Source: Thermoplasmata archaeon
GTDB taxonomy: Archaea; Thermoplasmatota; Thermoplasmata; Methanomassiliicoccales; Methanomethylophilaceae
Length of the DNA: 64,000 bases
Assembly: GCA_015063125.1 (NCBI GenBank)
Contig: SUTB01000005.1
Span: forward strand, 1 to 64,000
Direction: 5' to 3'
This document shows, piece by piece, positions 16,822 to 24,056 of the stretch (within the stretch, counting starts at the first letter, position 1; the number at the start of each line of letters is the position of its first letter). Both the position numbers and the translations under genes were made by a program. The notes under the pieces are model-generated. The model searched no databases, was not told the DNA's origin, and was given only the letters and a program-made list of their open reading frames with translations.

Positions 16822-16921
16822 TGGGCACCGATTGACGGGGTAAGGCCCCCGTGCGTAGGAGGACGCCCGGGTGCCTTATTTCGGGAGCCGTACCAATAGG
16901 CAAGCAATACGGGTCCCGAAC
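16822..16921 (-). ncRNA. Candidate structured small RNA upstream of 5S
   Basis: About 100 nt with dense complementarity and no coding frame. An 11-bp hairpin with one G/G mismatch pairs 16881-16892 with 16908-16919. A three-way junction follows: the closing stem 16824-16829/16870-16875 encloses hairpins 16835-16840/16847-16852 and 16853-16856/16863-16866. On the minus strand the last loop reads CCTCCT, which is complementary to Shine-Dalgarno sites. A TAAATAG box at 16943-16949 would start transcription near 16920. Strand and even expression are inferred; no known RNA family is recognised. Confidence 0.4.
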
Positions 16922-17035
16922 GATTCTGTCATATCATATTACTATTTAGCAGGGGTAGGAAAAGAAGTCCACAATAATGAACATCTGGATGGAGTTACCT
17001 TGACACAAAATTGTCGAGTTGGAGGGATTTAGAGG

Positions 17036-17066
17036 GGTTGCTCCCCCCAAGGAGGATGAGGGGAGC
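17036..17066 (-). terminator. Hairpin terminator after mtaB
   Basis: GCTCCCC (17040-17046) and GGGGAGC (17060-17066) form a 7-bp hairpin about 20 nt beyond the mtaB stop codon. The trailing sequence is C-rich, not T-rich, so it may be a processing or stability hairpin. Confidence 0.5.
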
Positions 17067-17087
17067 TGTTGGGGTTTATAGGTGATC

Positions 17088-18488
17088 TCAGAGACCGTAG
17101 TTCTTGAGGTTGTAGTTGGGGACGATCTCCTTGTACTCCTTGTGGGCCCACTCGGTGAACTTGTCAGTGTCATCGGGAAGGGCGGTGAGCTTCTTGTGGA
17201 TATCCTGGAGTGTCTCCAACTGCTTGACGGTGAGGCCAAGCTCCTTGGATTCGTATCCCTTGAGCAGTATCTCGGCAGCCTTGATTCCGGCTGCCCTGGA
17301 CCTGAGGTAGAGGTCGTTTCCGTTCTCGGCGATGACCTTTCCGATCTCCCAGGCGTGGTCGTATGCGAGGATGTATGCCTCGGGTCCTCTGTACCTGTCT
17401 GCGTACATGTACAGGTCCCTGAGGGTCTTCTCCTGCTTGAGCTGGATGGCGGTGTTCATCAGGGCCGCCTCGTATCCGATGGATCCGAACCAGCACTGGA
17501 CGGAGGTTCCTCCGAACTCGGGGTGGTACTCGACGGACTCGTTGGACCAAAGGTCGCAGCACTGTGCGATGAGATTACCCTGCAGATCGCAGTGTGCGCA
17601 CTGGCAGTTCTTTCCCTCCTGGGTGGTGGGCTTTCCTGCGATGGCCTTGACGATAGGGCCTTCGTAACCGCAGTCCTTGTCGGGTCCGAGCGCTCCGCAC
17701 TCCCAGGCGCAAAGGGTCCTGGCTGCGGAGATGGCACGGGTGACGGCGGAGAAGGTCCTCTGGACATCCTGGTCCATCATTCCTCCGGCCATGAACATGG
17801 AAACGTTCGCTCCGGAACAGTTGGTGTCTCCACCAGGTGTGCAGTGGTTCCTCTTTGCGATGTCGACCATCTGCTCCCAGGTCCAGGTCATGTCGATGGA
17901 TCCGAGGTATCCGACACCGTATAGGAAAGCGACGATGTCTCCGTTGGTGACGGCGTAGTCTGCGAACTCCTTTCCTCCGACTGACTCGACGGACAGGTTG
18001 TCGGCTCCGTTCTCGCATGCGATGTCGCAGCACTCGAAGAACTTCTCGGGGTATGCGTGGACGGTGTCCATCCCGGGCCTGAGTCCGTGGTCGGCCTCAC
18101 GCTGATCGGGGATGGTCTGTCTCGTACCGCAGTTGAGTCCGTACTCCTCATGGTATTTCTCGCACATCTCCTCCTGGCCCGCGACGACGGGTGCGGAGAG
18201 CTTGGCCTGGTTCATCTGGGAGACCCACTCGGTCTCCAGCTGGACGTTGGGGAATCCGACGGTGACAGCCCTGTCGAGGATGTCCTTTGTGATGTAATCT
18301 ACATACTCCTTCCTGAGCTTCTCGGGGTCCTTCTCGGTTCCGGGCCTGGGGGCGTAGTTGATCTCAGGGACGACGTATCCTGCGCCGAGCTTCAGACCGA
18401 ATCCGTAGGATACGGGGTGCTTAGAGTGCCCCATTACCATGTCGTCTGCGCTCTCGTATGCCATACTCGTGTATCTTGTTACTGCCAT
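17088..18488 (-). CDS. mtaB: Methanol:corrinoid methyltransferase MtaB
   Basis: A 466-residue cytoplasmic zinc enzyme that cleaves the C-O bond of methanol and transfers the methyl group to the cobalt of MtaC, the first step of methanol-dependent methanogenesis. Length and sequence match MtaB throughout, including SVESVGGKE, GGDTNCSGANVSMFMAGG and the Cys-rich CAHCDLQGNL region that supplies zinc ligands. The start at 18488 follows AGGAGGT located in the last codons of mtaC, so the two are translationally coupled. No in-frame TAG is needed, as expected for the non-pyrrolysine methanol system. mtaA is not in the window. Confidence 0.96.
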   Translation of the reverse strand: MAVTRYTSMAYESADDMVMGHSKHPVSYGFGLKLGAGYVVPEINYAPRPGTEKDPEKLRKEYVDYITKDILDRAVTVGFPNVQLETEWVSQMNQAKLSAPVVAGQEEMCEKYHEEYGLNCGTRQTIPDQREADHGLRPGMDTVHAYPEKFFECCDIACENGADNLSVESVGGKEFADYAVTNGDIVAFLYGVGYLGSIDMTWTWEQMVDIAKRNHCTPGGDTNCSGANVSMFMAGGMMDQDVQRTFSAVTRAISAARTLCAWECGALGPDKDCGYEGPIVKAIAGKPTTQEGKNCQCAHCDLQGNLIAQCCDLWSNESVEYHPEFGGTSVQCWFGSIGYEAALMNTAIQLKQEKTLRDLYMYADRYRGPEAYILAYDHAWEIGKVIAENGNDLYLRSRAAGIKAAEILLKGYESKELGLTVKQLETLQDIHKKLTALPDDTDKFTEWAHKEYKEIVPNYNLKNYGL

Positions 18489-18489
18489 C

Positions 18490-19272
18490 TCACTGACCTC
18501 CTACAATGCCGTCCCACTCTTCTCTGATCTGCTTCCATGTGTATCCCTGTCTGATCTTCTCCGCGATGATGGGCGTCTGGGGCGCCTTCTCCGAGTAGAT
18601 ACCGAGATCGTAGGAGTTGGCGTACTCCCTGTTGACCGCTCCGCCGCATCCCATCAGGGGGATGTTGATTCCCTTGTCCTGGAGCATCTTAGCTTCAGTG
18701 GGGAATGCGGACATGGTTGTGGTCATGAGGGCGGTTCCGCTGGCGAACAGGGGCTTGACCTCTTCGACCTTAGCGATGAAGTCCACGATAGGTACGTCAC
18801 GTCCCATGTCGACGACATCGTATCCTGAGGACCTAACCATAACTGCTGCAATGTTCTTTCCGATGTCATGGGGGTCTCCCTCGGCAGCGTGCATGACGAC
18901 GGTTCCCTTGGACTCGCGTCCTCCGGGGACCTGCTTCTCTGCGATCGCGATTCCGATCTCCATGGTCTTTGCGGCCATCATGATCTCGGGCAGGAAGTAC
19001 ACGTGCTCTGCGTACAGCTTTGCTACACACTCCATTCCTGCTACCAATCCATTATTGATGATATCAAGGGGATCCCTTGTTTTGAGGGCCTCCATGACGG
19101 TAGGTCCGACTGTCTTGAACTGCATGTGCAGAACCTGCTCTGCTACCTTTCTGAATACTTCGTCGGTAGGCAGCATCTTCTCTGCCATCTCCTCGGGCGT
19201 CAACGTCACCTGCATATCGATGTCGTAGCGCTTGAGGACTTTTGTGAAATCTGCTCCTTCTTTGCTTAGCAC
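18490..19272 (-). CDS. mtaC: Methanol corrinoid protein MtaC
   Basis: A 260-residue corrinoid carrier. The N-terminal helical cap (about residues 25-115) is followed by a B12-binding Rossmann domain with the cobalt-ligand histidine H135 in GDPHDIGKN; the usual Val before His is Pro here. The SAFPTEAKML and GCGGAVN segments complete the B12 site. It accepts methyl from MtaB and passes it to MtaA. The start is GTG at 19272, preceded by AAAGGTGG; the ATG two bases earlier would hit a stop at once. A TTATAAAC box at about 19311-19320 gives a leader of about 20 nt. Confidence 0.95.
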   Translation of the reverse strand: MLSKEGADFTKVLKRYDIDMQVTLTPEEMAEKMLPTDEVFRKVAEQVLHMQFKTVGPTVMEALKTRDPLDIINNGLVAGMECVAKLYAEHVYFLPEIMMAAKTMEIGIAIAEKQVPGGRESKGTVVMHAAEGDPHDIGKNIAAVMVRSSGYDVVDMGRDVPIVDFIAKVEEVKPLFASGTALMTTTMSAFPTEAKMLQDKGINIPLMGCGGAVNREYANSYDLGIYSEKAPQTPIIAEKIRQGYTWKQIREEWDGIVGGQ

Positions 19273-19540
19273 ATTACCACCTTTTGATGTTGGATGGATG
19301 TTACGAGTGGAATGTTTATAACCCGTCTCAAAATCGAAATGACCATTTTAAATTATAACATTTATAAAACTTTGTTTAAAAATTCATGGATGAATGATAT
19401 ATCCATATATCGTTTAAGTTTGTAATCAATAATTATACTGGATTGTATAGTAATTGGGTTTTATTGGATGAATTAGGTGTGTTGATATCATATGTATAAT
19501 CGAAAAATTATATGTATAATTACAATATTATACAAAATGA
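19273..19540. promoter_or_regulatory. AT-rich divergent intergenic region, mtaC / transposase-like gene
   Basis: 268 bp with far lower GC than the flanks. It contains the mtaC TATA box on the minus strand (about 19311-19320), many A/T tracts, and two direct copies of ATATGTATAAT (19490-19500 and 19510-19520), 20 bp apart, just before the plus-strand gene. The second copy is spaced like a TATA box for the ATG at 19541. The paired repeats two helical turns apart would suit a regulator of the divergent promoters. Confidence 0.55.
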
Positions 19541-21055
19541 ATGTCATCGATTGTCTATCTGAGAAATCGGAAGTCCAATACTATTTATGCTTATCTGAAC
19601 GAATCCGTTTGGGATCCAGATAAGAAGAAGTGCGTCAACAAGCGCAAATGCATAGGACACGTGGATCCGGGGACCGGCGAGATTGTCCCGAACAGGGCCA
19701 GCAAGACAAGAGATTATCCCACAGTCCGTTCCGTTTTTGTCAGCAAGATGTTCGACAAGGTGGCCAAGGACATGCTGCTCTCCGAGACCCTGGCGTTATC
19801 GTTCCCGGATGATTGGAAGAAGATAATGACCGTAGCGTACTATCTCGCATCCACCGGAGGGGAGCTGCAGTTTTGCAAGCAGTGGAGCGAGAACAACAGG
19901 GCACCCTACAACTCCATCATGACTGAGCATGTCATGAACGAGCTGCTGTCCAACATCACCTCCAACGGCATCTCCCTATTCTTCACGCTATGGAAGCTAC
20001 GTGTGCAGCCCGACGAGACATACGAGAGCTCCATCAGCTTCAGCGACTCGGAGAACGATATGAGTGAGTATTCGAAGAGGTACAATATCGATTTCAACAT
20101 CAACAGCAACAGGACGAAGATGGACATCTTCTTCAGCACCAAGAACAACATACCGTTGTGCTATCAGCTGTCCAATATGGCCACTGGCCACAAGATCGGC
20201 GATTACGATGTATACAGGGAGAGCTTCAGCAGGCTGTCGTCATTCATGGACGAGGAGAACGGGGATCCGCTCGACCCTTCACTGGTGGCTTACGCAGGCA
20301 GCAACCTCATCGTCCGTACCCGTCCCGACAACGAGTTCGTCTCCGGGATGATCGAGAAGGCCGAACCGTCGATGACCAATCCGGAGAACTACAGGATACT
20401 GTTTGGAACCCCACTGTTCATAGAAACGTACATGCACCATGTGAATGGGAGAAAGCTCTACATCCACATCTTCTTCGATCCGAACAAGGCCGTCCAGGAT
20501 CTGTCCACATTCATCTCCATCATCAATTTGTGCAAGTACGAGTTGGAGACCAACCGTCCCGTCGAGGGTCATCAGGAGCTGTACGACAAGTACCTGATAG
20601 TCACGGAGGACGAGAGAGGGAGGCAGGTGGTCTCTCATAACAGCGAGGCCATCCTCCACCACAACCAGTACCTAGGTTACTCGACGATCATCTCCAACTT
20701 CACCCGCAACCCGTCGACGGCGCTGATACCGTTTCTCCAGAACAAGACGATCACGGGAATGTTCGAGAACATGAAGAACGAGTACGACAGTACGACATTC
20801 AACCTCTTCACCGAATCCAACTACCTGAGCAGGATATTCATCCAGTTCCTGGCGCTGATCCTGAGGATGCAGGTCGAGAACATCATGATATCCAAGAAGC
20901 TGAACAAGACCCTGACCTACAAGCAGCTGATTGCCGAGCTGTCATCCATCAGGACGATAAACGTGCCGGGCACGAAGAAACCCATGCAGACGATGCTGAG
21001 CGACACTCACATACGCATTCTGGATGCGTTCGAGCTGGACTACGATATGGAATGA
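19541..21055 (+). CDS. Transposase-derived protein (IS1634/IS4-like), probably catalytically inactive
   Basis: A 504-residue intact frame. The first 55 residues (VYLRNRKSNTIYAYLNESVWD, then KRKCIGHVDPGTGEIV) and the last 120 (FIQFLALILRMQ, LTYKQLIAELSSIR, LSDTHIRILDAF) match long IS1634-type transposases. In that family the three DDE residues lie in DITS-, V(M)DxGFYS- and VEKGFDDMKN-like motifs; the matching places here read SISFSD, no DxGFYS at all, and ITGMFENMKN, so all three seem lost. There is no room for a right-hand terminal inverted repeat, since hypC ends at the next base. It is divergent from mtaCB. Possibly a domesticated DNA-binding protein. The alignment is from memory. Confidence 0.75.
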   Translation: MSSIVYLRNRKSNTIYAYLNESVWDPDKKKCVNKRKCIGHVDPGTGEIVPNRASKTRDYPTVRSVFVSKMFDKVAKDMLLSETLALSFPDDWKKIMTVAYYLASTGGELQFCKQWSENNRAPYNSIMTEHVMNELLSNITSNGISLFFTLWKLRVQPDETYESSISFSDSENDMSEYSKRYNIDFNINSNRTKMDIFFSTKNNIPLCYQLSNMATGHKIGDYDVYRESFSRLSSFMDEENGDPLDPSLVAYAGSNLIVRTRPDNEFVSGMIEKAEPSMTNPENYRILFGTPLFIETYMHHVNGRKLYIHIFFDPNKAVQDLSTFISIINLCKYELETNRPVEGHQELYDKYLIVTEDERGRQVVSHNSEAILHHNQYLGYSTIISNFTRNPSTALIPFLQNKTITGMFENMKNEYDSTTFNLFTESNYLSRIFIQFLALILRMQVENIMISKKLNKTLTYKQLIAELSSIRTINVPGTKKPMQTMLSDTHIRILDAFELDYDME

Positions 21056-21286
21056 TCAGCAATACGTGGTCTTATCGCTGTCGAGGACCTCGTTCCAGAG
21101 CCTGATGGTCTCCTGGGCATCCTCCTCGTCCATGATCTGGATGGCAAAACCTGCATGGATAACCGCCCACATGCCGACCTCCGCCTCGACCATTGCGACG
21201 TTGGCCTTCCTGGTCACTCCGCCGAAGTCCACATCGGCCATCTCTCCATCGATCTTTACGATCTTCCCGGGTATAGCTAGGCACAT
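21056..21286 (-). CDS. hypC: Hydrogenase maturation chaperone HypC
   Basis: A 76-residue HypC/HupF protein. The diagnostic N terminus MCLAIPGKIV, with the essential C2, is present, followed by the DFGGVTRKANVAMVE and GMWAVIHAGFAI segments. It carries the Fe(CN)2CO group with HypD and hands it to the large subunit of [NiFe] hydrogenases, which hydrogen-dependent methylotrophic methanogens need. It lies 4 bp after the nac gene and probably shares its transcript. Other hyp genes are not in the window. Confidence 0.95.
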   Translation of the reverse strand: MCLAIPGKIVKIDGEMADVDFGGVTRKANVAMVEAEVGMWAVIHAGFAIQIMDEEDAQETIRLWNEVLDSDKTTYC

Positions 21287-21290
21287 GGTA

Positions 21291-21662
21291 TCACTCCGTC
21301 ATGATCTTGAGGATGGCCTCTGCGGGCTGGCCGTCCGTCGCTGTAAGCGCGGCGATGGCCTTCTCCCTGTCGCATCCGGTCTGACTCATGACCAGGTCGA
21401 CATCGGATGCTGCGAACGTCACCTCGGGCTCTGAGGATCCCTCATCGGAGCCACCCAGCGGCCTGACGGTCTCGGGACCGCTGACCTGATAGCTCTTCTG
21501 TCCGCCCATCTCGACGCAGATGACGTCGGCACCCTTGAGCACGATCTCGTTCGTCCTGGTCCTTATGATGACCTCGGTGACGTCCTCGAGACTGTTCTGC
21601 TTGATGCCCATCTGTTTCATCGCCTTCTGCATCTGGCGAGGGTTCATTCTCATTCCGCCCAT
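21291..21662 (-). CDS. nac: Nascent polypeptide-associated complex protein (archaeal NAC)
   Basis: A 123-residue protein with a Met/Arg/Gln-rich N terminus (RMNPRQMQKAMKQMGI), a NAC beta-barrel (about residues 20-65) and a C-terminal UBA domain (VDLVMSQTGCDREKAIAALTA). The homodimer binds ribosomes and nascent chains. A TTTTTAAATAAACG box about 26 nt upstream of the ATG indicates a leaderless or very short leader transcript. hypC follows. Confidence 0.95.
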   Translation of the reverse strand: MGGMRMNPRQMQKAMKQMGIKQNSLEDVTEVIIRTRTNEIVLKGADVICVEMGGQKSYQVSGPETVRPLGGSDEGSSEPEVTFAASDVDLVMSQTGCDREKAIAALTATDGQPAEAILKIMTE

Positions 21663-21700
21663 GGTATCCTCATCCTATGACGTTTATTTAAAAAGTATTT

Positions 21701-22879
21701 TCAAAGGCTTTCCTTGACTGCGGCCATCAAGGCTGTCAGGACCTCGTCAGCTTTCTCCACGTCGGGGACTCCTCCCTGTGCGAATTCAGGCTTCCCTCCG
21801 CCGCGTCCTCCGAACCTTCCCAGGACGTCTGAGATGACGGCCTTGCAATCTACCTTCGGGTTTCCGGATGCGAGCATGACCGACAGTGTCTCCGACACGG
21901 ATACGAATGCTCCGATACCGCCTTTGGATCTGATCGATTCCATGGTGTCGTTCATGACATTCCTGTCCGCTCCAGGAAGGATGGCCGAGTACAGAGCTGT
22001 GCCGTTGACGTCCTCCGGCGAGAGATGCGACACCATCCTCTTGGTAGCATCCCTCAGGAGCCTGTTCTTGATCTCCAGCTCCTGCTTCATGTTGGATACG
22101 GCCTTTGCCGCATCCTCGTTCTTGCAGCCTATGACATCGATGACCTCCAACGCTACGTTGGACAGTGCAACTGCAGATTGCTTGGCGGCCTCTCCGACCT
22201 TGAAGTGGATCTCGTATCCTTCCTTTCCGGCCTTTACCTTGCGGTCGACGACCAGCATCTCCAGTTCGGATGTCTCCAGGACGTGCACCCCGCTGCATGC
22301 GGAATAGTCGATATCGCCTATGGCGACGACGGTGATCTCCTCATCCTCTCCAATCCTGTCCAGCTTGATCCTGACCTTCTCCAGTTCCGGATCGTCCCTG
22401 TCCATGATGCTGTGGGTGATGGAATGGTTGTCCCTGATGGCCTGGTTGGCGAAATCCTCGGCCTTCCTGATCTGCTCCCAGGTCAGGTCCCTGTCCACGA
22501 TGACGTACTTGGTCTCAGGCGAGATGAAGATCTTCACGATGCTGAGCTCCTCGCACTGCCTCTTCAGTGAACCGAAGAGCAGATGCTCCCCTGTGTGGCC
22601 CTGCATGAGGTCGTAGCGTCTGTCCCAGTCCACCTGGCACCAGACGGTGTCGCCGACGTGGAGATCGTTCCCTGGGCACTTGTGGACGATGTCATTGTCC
22701 TTGTTGTAGGAGACTTCGGTGACCTTGCAGTTGGCGATGCTGCCGGTATCGCAGACCTGGCCGCCCCCGCCGGGGTAGAATGCTGTGCAGTCGAGGATAA
22801 CATCGTCCCCATCCACAGCGGCAACATGTGCCTCGAAGTCGAAAATGTACCCATCATGCCTGAAGATCTCGTCGGTCAT
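21701..22879 (-). CDS. alaX: Alanyl-tRNA editing protein AlaX-L type
   Basis: A 392-residue free-standing editing protein that removes mischarged Ser or Gly from tRNA-Ala. It combines the AlaRS-like second additional domain, with zinc ligands H95 and H99 (HTGEH) and C195 and H199 (CSGVH), with a C-terminal DHHA1/C-Ala-like domain ending FGGRGGGKPEFAQGG. The size and DHHA1 part indicate the long (AlaX-L) class. Its promoter (TTTTATTAG, about 22907-22914) overlaps nothing else. A degraded copy of its 5' end lies 0.6 kb upstream at 23463-23525. Confidence 0.92.
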   Translation of the reverse strand: MTDEIFRHDGYIFDFEAHVAAVDGDDVILDCTAFYPGGGGQVCDTGSIANCKVTEVSYNKDNDIVHKCPGNDLHVGDTVWCQVDWDRRYDLMQGHTGEHLLFGSLKRQCEELSIVKIFISPETKYVIVDRDLTWEQIRKAEDFANQAIRDNHSITHSIMDRDDPELEKVRIKLDRIGEDEEITVVAIGDIDYSACSGVHVLETSELEMLVVDRKVKAGKEGYEIHFKVGEAAKQSAVALSNVALEVIDVIGCKNEDAAKAVSNMKQELEIKNRLLRDATKRMVSHLSPEDVNGTALYSAILPGADRNVMNDTMESIRSKGGIGAFVSVSETLSVMLASGNPKVDCKAVISDVLGRFGGRGGGKPEFAQGGVPDVEKADEVLTALMAAVKESL

Positions 22880-22975
22880 CGTATCGGATTTCGCGGATGC
22901 GGTCGGTTCTAATAAAACAGATGGTCATCCGACTATAGGTCTGTAACTAACGTGAGATAATCAAGAATGACAGGT

Positions 22976-22988
22976 AGATTCTATAACC
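22976..22988 (+). promoter_or_regulatory. TATA promoter for the zinc-ribbon membrane protein
   Basis: GATTCTATAACC lies about 27 nt before the ATG at 23010, again predicting a leaderless transcript. Confidence 0.5.
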
Positions 22989-23009
22989 ACGCATTGCATT
23001 CGTGCCTTT

Positions 23010-23399
23010 ATGATCTGCCCAAACTGTGGAAGACAAATGAGTGATGGAGAATTATTCTGCACTGGGTGTGGGATGAGGTTGAACAACGCACCAGGCTATG
23101 GGGCAGCCCCCATATATTCAGCACCTCCAGTATATGATGCACAGAATCAGCAAAACGATCCTGATAGGCCTGTCAATCCATCCAAGGCAGTCCCGTTGAT
23201 ATTGGGATTTTTCCTTGGTCTTTTTGGAGTATTATTGGCAGTGCTCACGTACAACGGGAACTATGGGAAGTACACCCGTAATCCAACGGTGAACGCATTG
23301 TTATGGAGTATAATCGGAACATTGATCCAGATACCTATAATTGCCGCGTTATACTACCTGGTAATAATGCCCATGATTTCCAGTTTGTTCGGTATGTGA
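23010..23399 (+). CDS. Zinc-ribbon membrane protein
   Basis: A 129-residue protein with an N-terminal zinc ribbon (CPNCGRQMSDGELFCTGCG), a Pro/Tyr/Ala-rich linker of about 30 residues, and two membrane segments at roughly residues 58-77 and 95-120. The same layout (zinc ribbon, low-complexity linker, C-terminal membrane helices) is seen in the larger protein at 36186-37070. No enzymatic motif is present; function unknown. Codon use and AT content differ somewhat from neighbouring genes. Confidence 0.78.
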   Translation: MICPNCGRQMSDGELFCTGCGMRLNNAPGYGAAPIYSAPPVYDAQNQQNDPDRPVNPSKAVPLILGFFLGLFGVLLAVLTYNGNYGKYTRNPTVNALLWSIIGTLIQIPIIAALYYLVIMPMISSLFGM

Positions 23400-23446
23400 A
23401 ATCACTGAATAAATCGACGGCTCTGCCGTCTTCTTCCCACACATGG

Positions 23447-23525
23447 CTGTGGATGGAGACACCATCCACAGCGGCCATATGTGTTTCTAAGTCGAATGTA
23501 CCCGTCATGCCTGAAGATCTCGTTG
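23447..23525 (-). pseudogene. alaX 5'-end fragment with fold-back repeat
   Basis: Positions 23463-23525 repeat the first about 20 codons of alaX (22810-22874) with roughly six mismatches and a 2-nt deletion that shifts the frame. Directly beside it, CTGTGGATGG (23447-23456) and CCATCCACAG (23462-23471) form a perfect 10-bp inverted repeat, of which the second arm is alaX-derived. The rest of the gene is missing. The hairpin could also terminate the upstream gene. Confidence 0.65.
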
Positions 23526-23649
23526 CTACCGCATCTGTCCTTGCGATATAGAATCGGAAAATGAGGGTGTGACATGATAGTTTACAGCGACTTTTTGTGA
23601 ATTCTCAAGGATAGCATTATATCCTCATATGAAATCGATACAATGTTCC

Positions 23650-23930
23650 TGAAGGATTTAGGCCCCTGAAGGGGCCTTGGTTCTCAAAGGAACCATCTTA
23701 GCAATTCGGACATTGTCCGGATTGCCGAGAGGACGAGGGAAACGAATTCGAACTTAGTTCCCCTGTCCTCTTCCTTTGCAGGTATTTAATTACCTCCTAA
23801 GGATTAGGTACGGGCAAACAGTCCGGTCGCGATAGGAAGTCCTTCGCGACGGACTTCCTTCCCCGCCCATTAGGATACTGGGGTTTCCAAGATTTAATGA
23901 CCATAAGGGCTTTCTACGGTCTATAGATTG
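23650..23930 (-). ncRNA. Candidate structured RNA, family unknown
   Basis: About 280 bp without a credible coding frame but full of hairpins: 23661-23666/23671-23676, 23679-23683/23690-23694, 23701-23711/23715-23725 and a long arm 23728-23741/23758-23771. Near the other end, 23820-23832 pairs with 23844-23855 (12 bp), while 23834-23842 can instead pair with 23851-23859 (9 bp); the two are mutually exclusive. A TTTAAATAA box at 23943-23952 points toward it on the minus strand, and the GC hairpin at 23661-23676 would end it. aspS has its own TATA further on. No match to RNase P, SRP or known riboswitches was recognised. Confidence 0.45.
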
Positions 23931-24008
23931 CGACCCCCTGGCCGTTATTTAAACGAAGGATCTATCGGCAAATCCGCGATCGTTTCGTGCAATACTCGCT
24001 TCCAATCC

Positions 24009-24030
24009 CCTTTTATAATACTTTATTAGT
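24009..24030 (+). promoter_or_regulatory. aspS promoter region
   Basis: Two TATA-like boxes, TTTTATAATAC and CTTTATTAG, lie 28-47 nt before the aspS ATG. The second is at the normal distance for a near-leaderless transcript. Confidence 0.5.
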
Positions 24031-24056
24031 AGCGTGCGATAGTTAGAGGCGCTCTC

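Noticed and set aside
19273-21055. An intact insertion sequence
   Set aside because: No terminal inverted repeats or target-site duplication can be placed; the downstream gene begins at the next base and the catalytic motifs appear lost.
23650-23930. Identity as RNase P RNA or SRP RNA
   Set aside because: The paired conserved regions of RNase P (a GGAAAGTCC-like 5' strand together with an ACAGAA...CGGCT 3' strand) are not both present, and the SRP54-binding helix 8 motif is absent. Kept only as an unassigned structured RNA candidate.
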